Below are positions 17,367 through 24,938 of a DNA stretch of 48,805 bases, piece after piece. The DNA is from Streptomyces sp. PH10-H1 (GTDB lineage Bacteria > Actinomycetota > Actinomycetes > Streptomycetales > Streptomycetaceae). A program made the translations under genes and the position numbers. Position 1 is the stretch's first letter. Each line of letters starts with the position of its first letter. The stretch lies in assembly GCF_030063355.1 (NCBI RefSeq), contig NZ_JASISZ010000062.1, positions 1-48,805 of the forward strand, read 5' to 3'. The notes below the pieces were generated by a model, which did no database searches, was not told where the DNA came from, and worked only from the letters and a program-made list of their open reading frames with translations.

Positions 17367-17880
17367 TCATGAGGGCGTGCCTGCGGGCTCCTGCCGCGAT
17401 TGATAGTGCAGGCCGGGTGCCCGTTCGAGGTCCACGACAAAATCGTCGGCTCGGGGACCGGACTCTCCTGCGGTCGCGGCCAGGGTCAGGGTGTAGCCGT
17501 CAGCGGTGTAGGTCGTGGGACCGGTCCGGGTGAGGCGGTCGCGTGTGCGGCGCCACAAGTACAGCGCGCGATTCTTGCGGGACAGCCGTAGCGTGCCGGG
17601 TACTTGGTCGCAGGTGTAGGTGCCGAGCATGGTGTGAAGAGCTTCGCTGTCTGGGTCCGGAGCGGACGGCGCGGCAGCCGGAGCCAGCGACTGGTGGATG
17701 TCGGCTGTGTGAACGAGGAGGGAGTCGAGGTCCTGGCCCGGTACCCACCGACGGCAGGATGGCGAGCTCGCCGAGGACATCGGCGACTTGGTCCCGGCCC
17801 GCGGTCAGCGGCTCCCCACCGTGTAGCTCGATGGCTTGCCGTCCCTGGAAGAGCTGGGCGATCCGGCGTCTTCCCTTTGG
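17367..17880 (-). pseudogene. Decayed C-terminal fragment of a probable serine hydrolase
   Basis: The minus strand encodes coding-like protein in two frames: RRRIAQLFQGRQAIELHGG... up to about 17745, then, after a frameshift, GQDLDSLLVHTADIHQ... through YTADGYTLTLAATAG to the stop at 17367. The last part resembles the C-terminal beta-barrel that follows beta-lactamase-type serine hydrolase domains. No catalytic domain is found upstream, so the gene is truncated as well as frameshifted. The family call is tentative. Confidence 0.45.
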
Positions 17881-17937
17881 CTAAAGCCTCACTCCTGAAG
17901 TGAAGATCTTGCTGCGGCGCGGAGCGGAGCATATTCG

Positions 17938-17967
17938 TTGCGATGCATACGCCAGCACCCCTATCCT
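17938..17967 (+). promoter_or_regulatory. Probable promoter of the T-box/aspS transcript
   Basis: TTGCGA (17938-17943) and TATCCT (17962-17967) are separated by 18 bases and fit a SigA/HrdB-type promoter. Transcription would start near 17974, just before the first paired bases of the T-box leader. This is a pattern match only. Confidence 0.55.
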
Positions 17968-17974
17968 CTTGTGT

Positions 17975-18242
17975 AACGCGTCGAAGGAGACGAGTAGCCG
18001 CGGGACCACGCGAGTCGAGAGAGCTGCCGGTAGCTGTGAAGGCAGCCTCGCACCCCTTGGTGAAGACCCTCCTGAGCGCGGGGAGAAAAGGCCCTCGGGC
18101 CCAATGCCCCGCCGGTTGGCCCCCGTCATCGGGTATGAATGAGGCCGCCGCTGTCTGGTGGCGGCAAAGGCGTGGTGGCACCGCGAGTACCCTTCTCGCC
18201 CACGCTCCCAAGGGATCATGACGACGCCCCCGGAGGGCTGCG
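17975..18242 (+). promoter_or_regulatory. T-box riboswitch leader with Asp specifier (GAC)
   Basis: Stem I: AGGAG (17985-17989) pairs with CTCCT (18069-18073). The specifier loop has the AGTA motif (17993-17996) opposite GAA (18062-18064), placing the specifier at GAC (18065-18067), an Asp codon. The distal part carries the AGAGAG motif (18018-18023) and a CTGCC/GGCAG-closed apical loop. The antiterminator/antisequestrator has GCGTGG/CCACGC (18170-18175/18200-18205), the bulge TGGCACC (18176-18182) and GCGAG/CTCGC (18083+100 to 18199). The UGGC of the bulge would pair with GCCA, fitting the G73 discriminator of tRNA-Asp. No U-run follows. GGAGGG (18232-18237) is the ribosome binding site and can be masked by GCCC..GGGC (18226-18238) or by CCCTTC (18190-18195), so control is probably translational. 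Confidence 0.9.
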
Positions 18243-19559
18243 ATGATCCACACGACAAGCCGCGTACTGGTCTGTGACCTGCGAGAACACGTCGGTCAAA
18301 CCGTTTCGATCTCAGGCTGGGTGAACACTCTCCGCCTGCAGCGCAAGATGCAGTTCGTTCTCGTGCGGGACCACACCGGCATGGCCCAGGTGACCCACAA
18401 GCGCGACGACAGCGAGCTGGAAGCCCAGCTTGAACATTGCACCACCGAATCCGCCGTCCGGATCGTCGGCCGTGTCGTGGACAACCCGGTGGTCAAACTC
18501 GGCGGCCTGGAGATCATCCCCGAGTCGGTCGAGATCCTGAACCGGGCCGAGGCGCCGCTGCCGATCGACGAGCACACCGGTCTGGAGCAGCGCCTGGACT
18601 GGCGCTTCCTGGACGTCCGCAGGCGCCCGGCCGCGCAGCTGCTGTTCGCCGTGCAGACCACCATCGAGCAGGGAATGCGCGAGTTCGCGTACAGGCAGGG
18701 CTGCACCGAGATGCACACCCCCAAGCTCATGGGCACCGCGTCGGAGTCCGGGGCTGAGGTGTTCAAGCTCGGCTACTTCGACCGTTCCGCCTACCTGGCG
18801 CAGTCGCCGCAGTTCTTCAAGCAGATGGCGATCGCCGCCGGCATCGACCGCGTCTTCGAGATCGGCCCGGTCTTCCGCGCCGAGCCGTCCTTCACCTCCC
18901 GGCACGCCACCGAGTTCACCGGCGTCGACGTGGAGCTGGCGTGGATCTCGGACGTCGAGGACGTGATGGTCTTCGAGGAGCAGATGCTCGCGCACGCCAT
19001 CGCCAAGGTCGCCGACCTGCATGGTGAGGCGGTCCGGGAGCTCTTCGGTGTGGACGTGGTGGTGCCGCAGACTCCGTTCCCGCGGATCACCATGGCGCAG
19101 GCGCAGGAGATCCTGCGTGCCAAGGGCTGGGACCCCGAGGGGACGAAGGAGGACCTCGACCCGGAGGGCGAGCGGGGCATCGCCGCCCACATCAAGGAAC
19201 AGACCGGGCACGAGTTCGCGTTCATCACCCACTACCCGACGAGCATCCGGCCCTTCTACCACATGCGGCCTGCCGACCAGCCGGGCCTGACGCTCAGCTT
19301 CGACCTGCTGTGGAAGGGCCTGGAGATCACCACCGGTGCCCAGCGCGAGCACCGCTATGACGTGTTGCTCAAGCAGGCCGCAGAGAAGGGCATGGGCACC
19401 GAGCCGTTGCAGGACTATCTGAACGCGTTCCGGTATGGCTGCCCGCCGCACGGCGGCCTCGGCCTGGGGCTCGGCCGGGTGCTGATGGTGATGCTCGGGC
19501 TCGACTCGATCCGCGAAGCCACGTTCCTGTTCCGCGGGCCGAACCGACTGACCCCGTAA
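18243..19559 (+). CDS. aspS: Aspartyl-tRNA synthetase, archaeal type (second copy)
   Basis: A 438-residue class IIb synthetase that charges tRNA with aspartate. It has an N-terminal OB-fold (about 15-100, VSISGWVNTLRLQRKMQFV) and a class II core with AQSPQFFKQ, motif 2 (FEIGPVFRAEPSFTSRH), the flipping segment RPFYHM, SFDLLWKGLEITTGAQREHRYD and motif 3 (GLGLGLGRVLMVMLGL). The length and these segments match the archaeal/AspRS2 type, not the ~590-residue bacterial AspRS that Streptomyces has as its housekeeping enzyme (established knowledge). Motif 3 has Gly where the family usually has Glu (LGLER). ATG at 18243 follows GGAGGG. It is under the T-box leader and convergent with a radical SAM cluster. 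Confidence 0.93.
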   Translation: MIHTTSRVLVCDLREHVGQTVSISGWVNTLRLQRKMQFVLVRDHTGMAQVTHKRDDSELEAQLEHCTTESAVRIVGRVVDNPVVKLGGLEIIPESVEILNRAEAPLPIDEHTGLEQRLDWRFLDVRRRPAAQLLFAVQTTIEQGMREFAYRQGCTEMHTPKLMGTASESGAEVFKLGYFDRSAYLAQSPQFFKQMAIAAGIDRVFEIGPVFRAEPSFTSRHATEFTGVDVELAWISDVEDVMVFEEQMLAHAIAKVADLHGEAVRELFGVDVVVPQTPFPRITMAQAQEILRAKGWDPEGTKEDLDPEGERGIAAHIKEQTGHEFAFITHYPTSIRPFYHMRPADQPGLTLSFDLLWKGLEITTGAQREHRYDVLLKQAAEKGMGTEPLQDYLNAFRYGCPPHGGLGLGLGRVLMVMLGLDSIREATFLFRGPNRLTP

Positions 19560-19593
19560 GGCTGTTGCACCCGCTCCCTTTGGGGCCTGGGCG

Positions 19594-19630
19594 CTCGGGG
19601 ATGCTGCGATCAGGTCGCAGTATCCCCGAG
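19594..19630. terminator. Terminator after aspS
   Basis: CTCGGGGATGCTGCGA (19594-19609) pairs with TCGCAGTATCCCCGAG (19615-19630) as a 16-bp stem with one G-T wobble and a short TCAGG loop. It lies between the convergent aspS and nuclease genes and can serve both. Confidence 0.88.
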
Positions 19631-19676
19631 GCTCGGGGAATCAGGCCGACTCCTCGTTGTGAAGGCAGCGCAGCGA

Positions 19677-20384
19677 CTACGCCGTGCCCTGCCGCCGCTT
19701 CCGAGCCGACCGTTGACCGCGTGGCAGCCCGCCGCCGGCCCCACTCAACGGCAGGAGGGACGCCAGGGGTGCTCCGTTGTTCCAGGAGCCGAACAGGTCA
19801 CGGTTGAGGGCGACGATGTTGTGTTTGACCGCGAGGTCCCGGGCGGCCTTGCCGTACGCGCAGGTGGCGACGAACAATGCGACGTCGGCCTGGTGCTCTG
19901 CGAAGGCCATGCCGACGAACTTCTGCATGTCCCCGCTGGGCACCGAGCGGTGGGGCGCGTAGTGCTTGACCTGCACGACCAGGCGTCGGCCGTCGGGCAT
20001 GCAGGCGATGACGTCGGCAGCCAGATCCCCTGAGCCGCCGCTCACGAAGACGCCGGTGCAGCCGTCACGGCGGCACAGCTCCGCCACGTAATGCTCGAAG
20101 TCCTGCCAGCTCATGGCGTCGATGGCGGTCATGGACCGTTCCAGCTCCATCCGGCGGTTCTGCTCCCGCCACGCCTGATCGCCGGCCCGCTCGCGCCGGT
20201 GTGCCCGCCACCCGAACCAGCCCAGCGTCCCCACACCGCCAGCGAGGGCGACCCCGAGCACTATCCACGGGACCTGCCAGAGAGCGAAGAGCACCGCTGC
20301 GGCCCCGCCCAAAGCCACAGCTGCTCGCTGACGTAAAGCTCGTCGCCGCTGCGCCTTGGAACGGCGTCCCTTCCGTTTGGGCAT
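19677..20384 (-). CDS. Membrane-anchored Mrr-like restriction endonuclease-fold protein
   Basis: A 235-residue protein. A basic N-terminus (MPKRKGRRSKAQRRRALR) is followed by two hydrophobic helices (about 20-62), then a soluble domain beginning AIDAMSWQDFEHYVAELCRRDG. That domain has GDLAADVIACMPDG and LVVQVKHYA, the D...QxK pattern of Mrr-type nucleases, and LFVATCAYGKAARDLA. Such proteins are annotated as restriction endonucleases and may cut foreign or modified DNA at the membrane; activity is inferred. It is the last gene in the radical SAM array, 81 bases after the oxygenase gene, and may be unrelated to that pathway. Confidence 0.84.
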   Translation of the reverse strand: MPKRKGRRSKAQRRRALRQRAAVALGGAAAVLFALWQVPWIVLGVALAGGVGTLGWFGWRAHRRERAGDQAWREQNRRMELERSMTAIDAMSWQDFEHYVAELCRRDGCTGVFVSGGSGDLAADVIACMPDGRRLVVQVKHYAPHRSVPSGDMQKFVGMAFAEHQADVALFVATCAYGKAARDLAVKHNIVALNRDLFGSWNNGAPLASLLPLSGAGGGLPRGQRSARKRRQGTA

Positions 20385-20465
20385 GGAGTCCCTTCCCCGT
20401 TGGTGAACTGCTGGGCAGTGTGGGAGTGCTGGGCGGTGCTGCCAAGGTGGCGTTTCCGGCCATGA

Positions 20466-21251
20466 TCAGTAGCGGGTGTTCCGCAGGTCGGTCAGCCATG
20501 CCTGCTCGGGGTGCTCATCCCAGTGTCTGCGCAGAGCGATCTCCCGTGCCGCGTAGCGGCCCTGGTGGCACAAGCCGCCGAGGGACAGGGTGACGCTCAT
20601 GCTCAGCGGGCTCTCCCCGGTGACCCAATGCGGGGTCAGGGCGTGGCTCCACAGCAGGTTGCCGGGTTCCATGCGCATGGACTGACGGGCAGCAGGGTCA
20701 TGAGCCGGAGGCTGCTCGGCGGTGATCTCGCCGGAGACAGCCGTCCCTGCGGTGACGATCTCGTCCGGCCTCTGGTAGCTGTGGAAGGTCTTGATGCCTT
20801 CCACCTGCCACACCAGGCCGTGCGAGTTGTCCGAGTGGTACGTGGAGTTGCTTCCCGGCCCGGAGATGAACAGAGCGGGCGAGCACCGTTGCCAGGTAAA
20901 CCCTTGGCCGGCCAGGAACGCACGCCACGGGATCATGACCTGCGCCTGGAAGTCGTGCAGGAGGCCGCCGTAGAAACGGCTGAGATTGAAGTGCGCCAGG
21001 CGGAAGGGCCAGGACAGGATCTCGTCGAGGGGCGCGGTGCGGACAGTCAAGGATCGGGCGGTCCGCACTGCGCTGCTGATATCGCCGAGGACCGTGATGC
21101 GCGCTTCCTCGTCCCGGCGCACGATGTCGAGCACCTCCCGGGCATCGGGGAAGGTGAGGTGAAATGGGACGAGGTTCGCGGCGACCGAGAAGTTCGGCGG
21201 GTTCCTCCAGCGTGCGGTGAACTCTTCGGCGCTGGTCACGGGGTGCAGCAT
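20466..21251 (-). CDS. JmjC/cupin-type Fe(II)/2-oxoglutarate oxygenase
   Basis: A 261-residue protein with the double-stranded beta-helix signature. The iron ligands appear as H139-x-D141 in STYHSDNSHGLVWQVEG and H208 in WSHALTPHWVTGES; the segment after HSD (LVWQVEGIKTFHSY) is typical of JmjC-like protein hydroxylases. These enzymes hydroxylate amino-acid side chains using 2-oxoglutarate and O2. It starts 18 bases after the second radical SAM gene and belongs to the same operon. A likely role is side-chain hydroxylation of a peptide or amino acid made by the cluster; the substrate is unknown. Confidence 0.82.
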   Translation of the reverse strand: MLHPVTSAEEFTARWRNPPNFSVAANLVPFHLTFPDAREVLDIVRRDEEARITVLGDISSAVRTARSLTVRTAPLDEILSWPFRLAHFNLSRFYGGLLHDFQAQVMIPWRAFLAGQGFTWQRCSPALFISGPGSNSTYHSDNSHGLVWQVEGIKTFHSYQRPDEIVTAGTAVSGEITAEQPPAHDPAARQSMRMEPGNLLWSHALTPHWVTGESPLSMSVTLSLGGLCHQGRYAAREIALRRHWDEHPEQAWLTDLRNTRY

Positions 21252-21269
21252 CGTAGAGAACCTCGCAGG

Positions 21270-22169
21270 TCAGACGTCCGCCCGGCACAGGGCCGCGCAG
21301 TCCGGGGTCACGCGGTCCTGCGACGGGGCGCTGAGGAAGCGGGCGATGTCGGCCCGCGGCCCGAGCACACTGCTCGATTCCTGACCGTAGGGGCAACGTC
21401 GGAGATCGCCCTTGGCGGAGACGTACACGGTGGGTGAGCAGCATGGGTGACGGTCCTCGGGCGAGAGGGTGGCGGCCTGGATGGTGTCCAGGTGTTCCTC
21501 GTAGCCGGCCCCCAGCTGGAAGTGGCGGTTGAGGGCCTGGGCGTCGGTCCGGTGCTGGCCGAGGTACTCCGTGGTGTTCAAGCCGGCACGCTGGAGTGCG
21601 GCGGCATCGAGGGTGATGGGGCTGAGTTGAAGTTCAACGCCTGCTGCGGCGACGTGCTCGGCGATCTCGCGGCACTCTTCGGCGGTGATCCGCCAGCAGG
21701 TGAGGTGAAGGATCTTGGTCGGCGTATCGGTCCGCTGGAGGGTGGCGACCGCGGACAGCACGGTGCGGGTCGTCCGGCCGAGGGCCCTGGCTCCTTCGGA
21801 GTCCGCGGAGACGGTGACGTTGTGCAGGAGGCGGGCGATCGCCTCCAGCGCGGTCACCTCGGCTTCGGTGCGGGCGGAGGTGACTATGGAGACGGGCATG
21901 CCGAATTGGTGGGCGAGCCTCACGAACTGCCGTAGGCCGGGGTGGTGGGTTGGCTCGCCGCCCGTGAGGCAGATGTCCCGGATCCCGAGTTCCTTTAACC
22001 TGGACAGGGCCCGGGTGTACGTGCGTACGTCGAGGAAGCCGTGGGCGCGGTCGGCGCGAAGGCAGAAGCCGCAGGCGATCTTGCAGTGGCCTGCCGTGCT
22101 GACCAGCGCGGAGCGGAAGCCGCCCACCCGAGTGGCCGAGGGGAGGTCGAGGTCGGTGCTGGGGTTCAT
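21270..22169 (-). CDS. Radical SAM protein (second enzyme of the cluster)
   Basis: A 299-residue protein. The radical SAM [4Fe-4S] motif CKIACGFC (C29, C33, C36; CX3CX2C) is followed by the GGEP motif (ICLTGGEPTHHPG) for SAM binding. Near the C-terminus CCSPTVYVSAKGDLRRCPYG and CAALC give at least four more Cys, perhaps an auxiliary cluster. I start at the ATG at 22169, which overlaps the stop of the preceding radical SAM gene (ATGA); the frame is open upstream but that is shadow. The role is inferred from context as a peptide or amino-acid modification. It has no recognisable precursor-binding domain. Confidence 0.88.
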   Translation of the reverse strand: MNPSTDLDLPSATRVGGFRSALVSTAGHCKIACGFCLRADRAHGFLDVRTYTRALSRLKELGIRDICLTGGEPTHHPGLRQFVRLAHQFGMPVSIVTSARTEAEVTALEAIARLLHNVTVSADSEGARALGRTTRTVLSAVATLQRTDTPTKILHLTCWRITAEECREIAEHVAAAGVELQLSPITLDAAALQRAGLNTTEYLGQHRTDAQALNRHFQLGAGYEEHLDTIQAATLSPEDRHPCCSPTVYVSAKGDLRRCPYGQESSSVLGPRADIARFLSAPSQDRVTPDCAALCRADV

Positions 22170-23467
22170 TGCACCCCCGTGTTGTCCCAGGCGGCGATCT
22201 CCACGGAGCCGGTGTAGAAGGCGCACATCTGCGGGTCGGGGGCGTCTCCGCCGATGAGGGCCTGTTCGTTGCGGGAGGGGCCGCCGCAGATAGCGAGGGC
22301 GGGGCAGTCACCGCAGGCGGCATACGGTGCGACGGGCTTGGCGATGGAGGCCAGGAGATCCGGGTTCTGGCGCAGCTCGTCGAGGGTGTGGATGAAGGTC
22401 GGTTCTTCGAAGTTGATGTCGCACAGGCTGATCCGGCCGCCGCGCAGCAGCGCGGCGTTGAGGCTGCGATCGCCCTGCATGTGGTCCAGGAGCATGGGGC
22501 GCCGGGTATCGAGGGCCTGGAAGGCCCGGTCGAGGACGGAGAACACCATGCCGCCCTGGGCCAGCGCGACCATCCGGGCTTGATACAGCTCGCGGGCGAG
22601 GTCGCGGCCGTTCACCCGCCAGCGCCCGCCGGAAGGGATGGGGGTATTGGCGTAGATGAACGTCAACCCCAGCTCTTCGATGATCCACGTCACCGCTTCA
22701 CCGAGCCGGCCGACATTGGCCGCGGTGGGGGTGAGGTTGGCACCGACGTGGATGCCTTCCGTCGCCACCAGGCGCCGCACGTTGGCGCGGATCCGGTCGT
22801 CGGCGGGCTGCCCGCCGAGCAGCGTGCGGTTGACGGCGTTGACCGCTGGTGGCCCGTCGATGGAGATCCCGACGCCGTATTCGTAGCGGGCGAAGTGCGC
22901 GAGCATTTCGTCCGTCAGGCGGGCGCCGTTGGTCACCACGGTTCGGCGGATGCGCTGGACCCCGTACTGGGCGGCCAGTTCGTCGGCGAGCTCGTCGCCA
23001 TACTGCATGAGGTCGAAGCGGATGGTCGGCTCGCCGCCGAACCACTGGATGGCGACCTCCTTCTGGCCGACGTTGTCCTCGAAGAGGTACGTCAGGCCTT
23101 CGGCGATTTCCTCCTGCGTCATGTCGGCTGCGCCGGTGTTGGTGTGGACGAAGCAGTAGTCGCAGGTCATGTTGCACTTGGTGGTGATGACGACCCGCAG
23201 ACCGCTGATCCGGCTCGGGGTCGCATCGAGGCCGAGCAGCTCAAGGCGGTGGAGGAGTGCTTCACGCCGGTCGACGGGTGGCCCGTCGGAGGTGAAGCCG
23301 TGCTCTGAGAGAGCGGTGTGGGTGGCGGTCGGGGGGACCGCGGAAAGGTCGGTGACCTCCCCGCGGTCGAGGTACACACTGTTCAGCCCGACCGGGTCGA
23401 GGAGGACCGCCTCGCCGTCCCGGTCGAACTGAACGTATTTCCCCCAGAGAAGGCCAGAGGCATGCAT
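22166..23467 (-). CDS. Radical SAM/SPASM domain maturase-like protein
   Basis: A 433-residue protein. Residues 1-88 form a small N-terminal domain that could bind a peptide. The radical SAM motif is CNMTCDYC (C98, C102, C105), with WFGGEPTIRF as the SAM-binding GGEP. A C-terminal SPASM region has CDI (about 350), CGDCPALAICGG and PDPQMCAFY, Cys residues for auxiliary Fe-S clusters. This architecture is that of peptide maturases making thioether, C-C or epimerised residues (established for the family). It starts 4 bases after the stop of the 118-residue gene and overlaps the second radical SAM gene. Confidence 0.92.
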   Translation of the reverse strand: MHASGLLWGKYVQFDRDGEAVLLDPVGLNSVYLDRGEVTDLSAVPPTATHTALSEHGFTSDGPPVDRREALLHRLELLGLDATPSRISGLRVVITTKCNMTCDYCFVHTNTGAADMTQEEIAEGLTYLFEDNVGQKEVAIQWFGGEPTIRFDLMQYGDELADELAAQYGVQRIRRTVVTNGARLTDEMLAHFARYEYGVGISIDGPPAVNAVNRTLLGGQPADDRIRANVRRLVATEGIHVGANLTPTAANVGRLGEAVTWIIEELGLTFIYANTPIPSGGRWRVNGRDLARELYQARMVALAQGGMVFSVLDRAFQALDTRRPMLLDHMQGDRSLNAALLRGGRISLCDINFEEPTFIHTLDELRQNPDLLASIAKPVAPYAACGDCPALAICGGPSRNEQALIGGDAPDPQMCAFYTGSVEIAAWDNTGVQ

Positions 23468-23471
23468 GGGA

Positions 23472-23828
23472 TCAGGCGGCCTCTTCTTCGGCGATCCCGA
23501 GGCCGGCCATGGCGTTCCGGATGGTCTCCTCCGAGAGGGCCTGGAGGATGGAGGACGCGGCAGGCGAGCCCCCGTCCGACAGGACGATCATGCCCGGCAG
23601 GGTCGGGTTGGCCGCGATGACCGTGATGCCGGCAGGCGCCGTGCTGATGACCATGATGGCGTTCTCCAGCGGAACCCAGCTCAGCTGATCTTTGACCGCC
23701 TCCAGGATCTGGGCCTGCTTGGCCTGGAAGGAGTCGCGCTCTCCCATCCAGACACCAGCCTTGGTCTTGGAGTCGACGACGTCTGCGTAGAGCAAGTGGT
23801 CGTTCTTCGTGCGGCGAGGCGTTGGCAT
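23472..23828 (-). CDS. 118-residue orphan protein, candidate substrate or partner of the rSAM enzymes
   Basis: I start at the ATG at 23828 (MPTPRRTKNDHLLYADVVDS) because GGAGAG lies about 10 bases upstream; the frame is open to 23948. The sequence has no Cys. It contains a beta-rich middle (ENAIMVISTAPAGITVIA), NPTLPGMIVLSDGG and a helical acidic tail (ETIRNAMAGLGIAEEEAA). No family is recognised. It is the first gene of the radical SAM operon and lies 130 bases downstream of the palindromic operator. It could be a precursor/scaffold peptide or a small partner; it lacks the short core with repeated modifiable residues that would make a RiPP precursor obvious. Confidence 0.7.
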   Translation of the reverse strand: MPTPRRTKNDHLLYADVVDSKTKAGVWMGERDSFQAKQAQILEAVKDQLSWVPLENAIMVISTAPAGITVIAANPTLPGMIVLSDGGSPAASSILQALSEETIRNAMAGLGIAEEEAA

Positions 23829-23957
23829 GTTCGCATCTCTCCACTGGGTGACACCGATGGCGTGCGTGCTCCGAACCAGGTGATTCCACCGGCTGGCGCC
23901 GCACCTTGACTCGTCATGGAGCCTCGCCCAATCGCCGCAGGTGCGCACATTGCAGCC

Positions 23958-23977
23958 GTGATATCACCACGGTGATA
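23958..23977. promoter_or_regulatory. Palindromic operator upstream of the orphan/rSAM genes
   Basis: GTGATATCACC (23958-23968) contains the palindrome TGATATCA and continues into the inverted repeat TATCACC-AC-GGTGATA (23962-23977). The identical 11-mer recurs at 26448-26458 in front of the XRE/TPR regulator gene. Both are upstream of minus-strand genes, so I infer they are binding sites of that regulator. Confidence 0.68.
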
Positions 23978-24151
23978 AGGAGACTCGGGACCCCGTCCAA
24001 GCCGCTGCACCGGCGGTGAAAAGGGCTGAGGACCAGCGCGGCCCATGAAGGAACGCGTGGAGTCAGAGTCTTCAGCCGGGCGCGAGCCGAAGAGATTGCG
24101 CGCCTTCAGAGAGCACTCGCACCGGGCAGGACCGTCTCGATGTTCGCTGTC

Positions 24152-24919
24152 TTACTCACCCGGGGTGACGGTCCGGCCGACGGTGGTCGCGAGCGCGTTC
24201 TGAGGGCGGAGCGGGACGGTGTGGGCCACGTCCCAACGGTAGGCGCGGTTCTCTCGGCGCAACTCGACCAGATGCACTTCTCGGACGTCTAGCTCCTGCG
24301 GCGCTAGGGCACGCAGGGGCTGGATCTGTTCTCGGACGCGTTCGGCGTCCGTCGTCTGGTTGCAGTAGGCGACCCCCAGGTGGGGGCGGAAGTCCTGCGG
24401 GGGGTGGCGTTCGTGAAGCCCGATATCCGTGTACGCGGTGTCCACGGCCTGGTGGAGCGCCAGCAGCGGTTCCCAGGGGGCGAGGCTCATGCGTATCGCG
24501 CCCCGGGAGCCGGCAATCGGGATGGCCTGGAGTTTGAACGACGGAACGGCGTGGCACCGGAGGCGCGCCGCGTCCGCCAGGTCGTCCAAGGTCTGCTTGT
24601 CGACTTGGCGGGCGTCTCCGATGCGGGCAATCGTCACGTGGAGACCGTCGGCGGGGACGCGGTCAAAGGTATTCCCCGGCAGCGGCTGCTGACACTGGAC
24701 AGCCAGCTCCGCAACTTTAGGGGAGTGCTCCGTGGTGAGGAACCAGTAGTAGCGCCGGGTGCTGGCAGTCCAGCCTGGCCGATCCCAGTGGTTGCCCATT
24801 TCGGGCAGGGCGGAGAAGGCCCGCCATTCATGATCTGCGATCGTCTGCGGATCGCTCAGGGAAGCGGGGGGATCGACGGGGAAGGCCGCGGAGCGGGCCG
24901 AGTGGTGGACCGGATTCAC
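24152..24919 (-). CDS. 2H phosphoesterase ('2'-5' RNA ligase' family)
   Basis: A 255-residue protein. I start at the GTG at 24919 because GAGGAG lies 6 bases upstream; the longer open frame overlaps the regulator gene. The first 2H motif is LHVTIAR (H94-x-T96); the second is RPHLGVAY (H180), with Gly where Thr or Ser normally stands. Family members hydrolyse or transfer 2',3'-cyclic phosphodiesters of RNA or nucleotides. The gene follows the XRE/TPR regulator by 19 bases and is probably co-transcribed. A link to tRNA chemistry is attractive given the nearby AspRS, but is inference. Confidence 0.82.
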   Translation of the reverse strand: MNPVHHSARSAAFPVDPPASLSDPQTIADHEWRAFSALPEMGNHWDRPGWTASTRRYYWFLTTEHSPKVAELAVQCQQPLPGNTFDRVPADGLHVTIARIGDARQVDKQTLDDLADAARLRCHAVPSFKLQAIPIAGSRGAIRMSLAPWEPLLALHQAVDTAYTDIGLHERHPPQDFRPHLGVAYCNQTTDAERVREQIQPLRALAPQELDVREVHLVELRRENRAYRWDVAHTVPLRPQNALATTVGRTVTPGE

Positions 24920-24938
24920 CGGACTCCTCAGAGGCGTT

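Noticed and set aside
20065..20499. Possible small peptide starting MAGNATLAAPPSTPTLPSSS between the oxygenase and the nuclease genes, considered as a RiPP precursor
   Set aside because: The ATG at 20463 has no ribosome binding site and the frame overlaps the nuclease gene out of frame.
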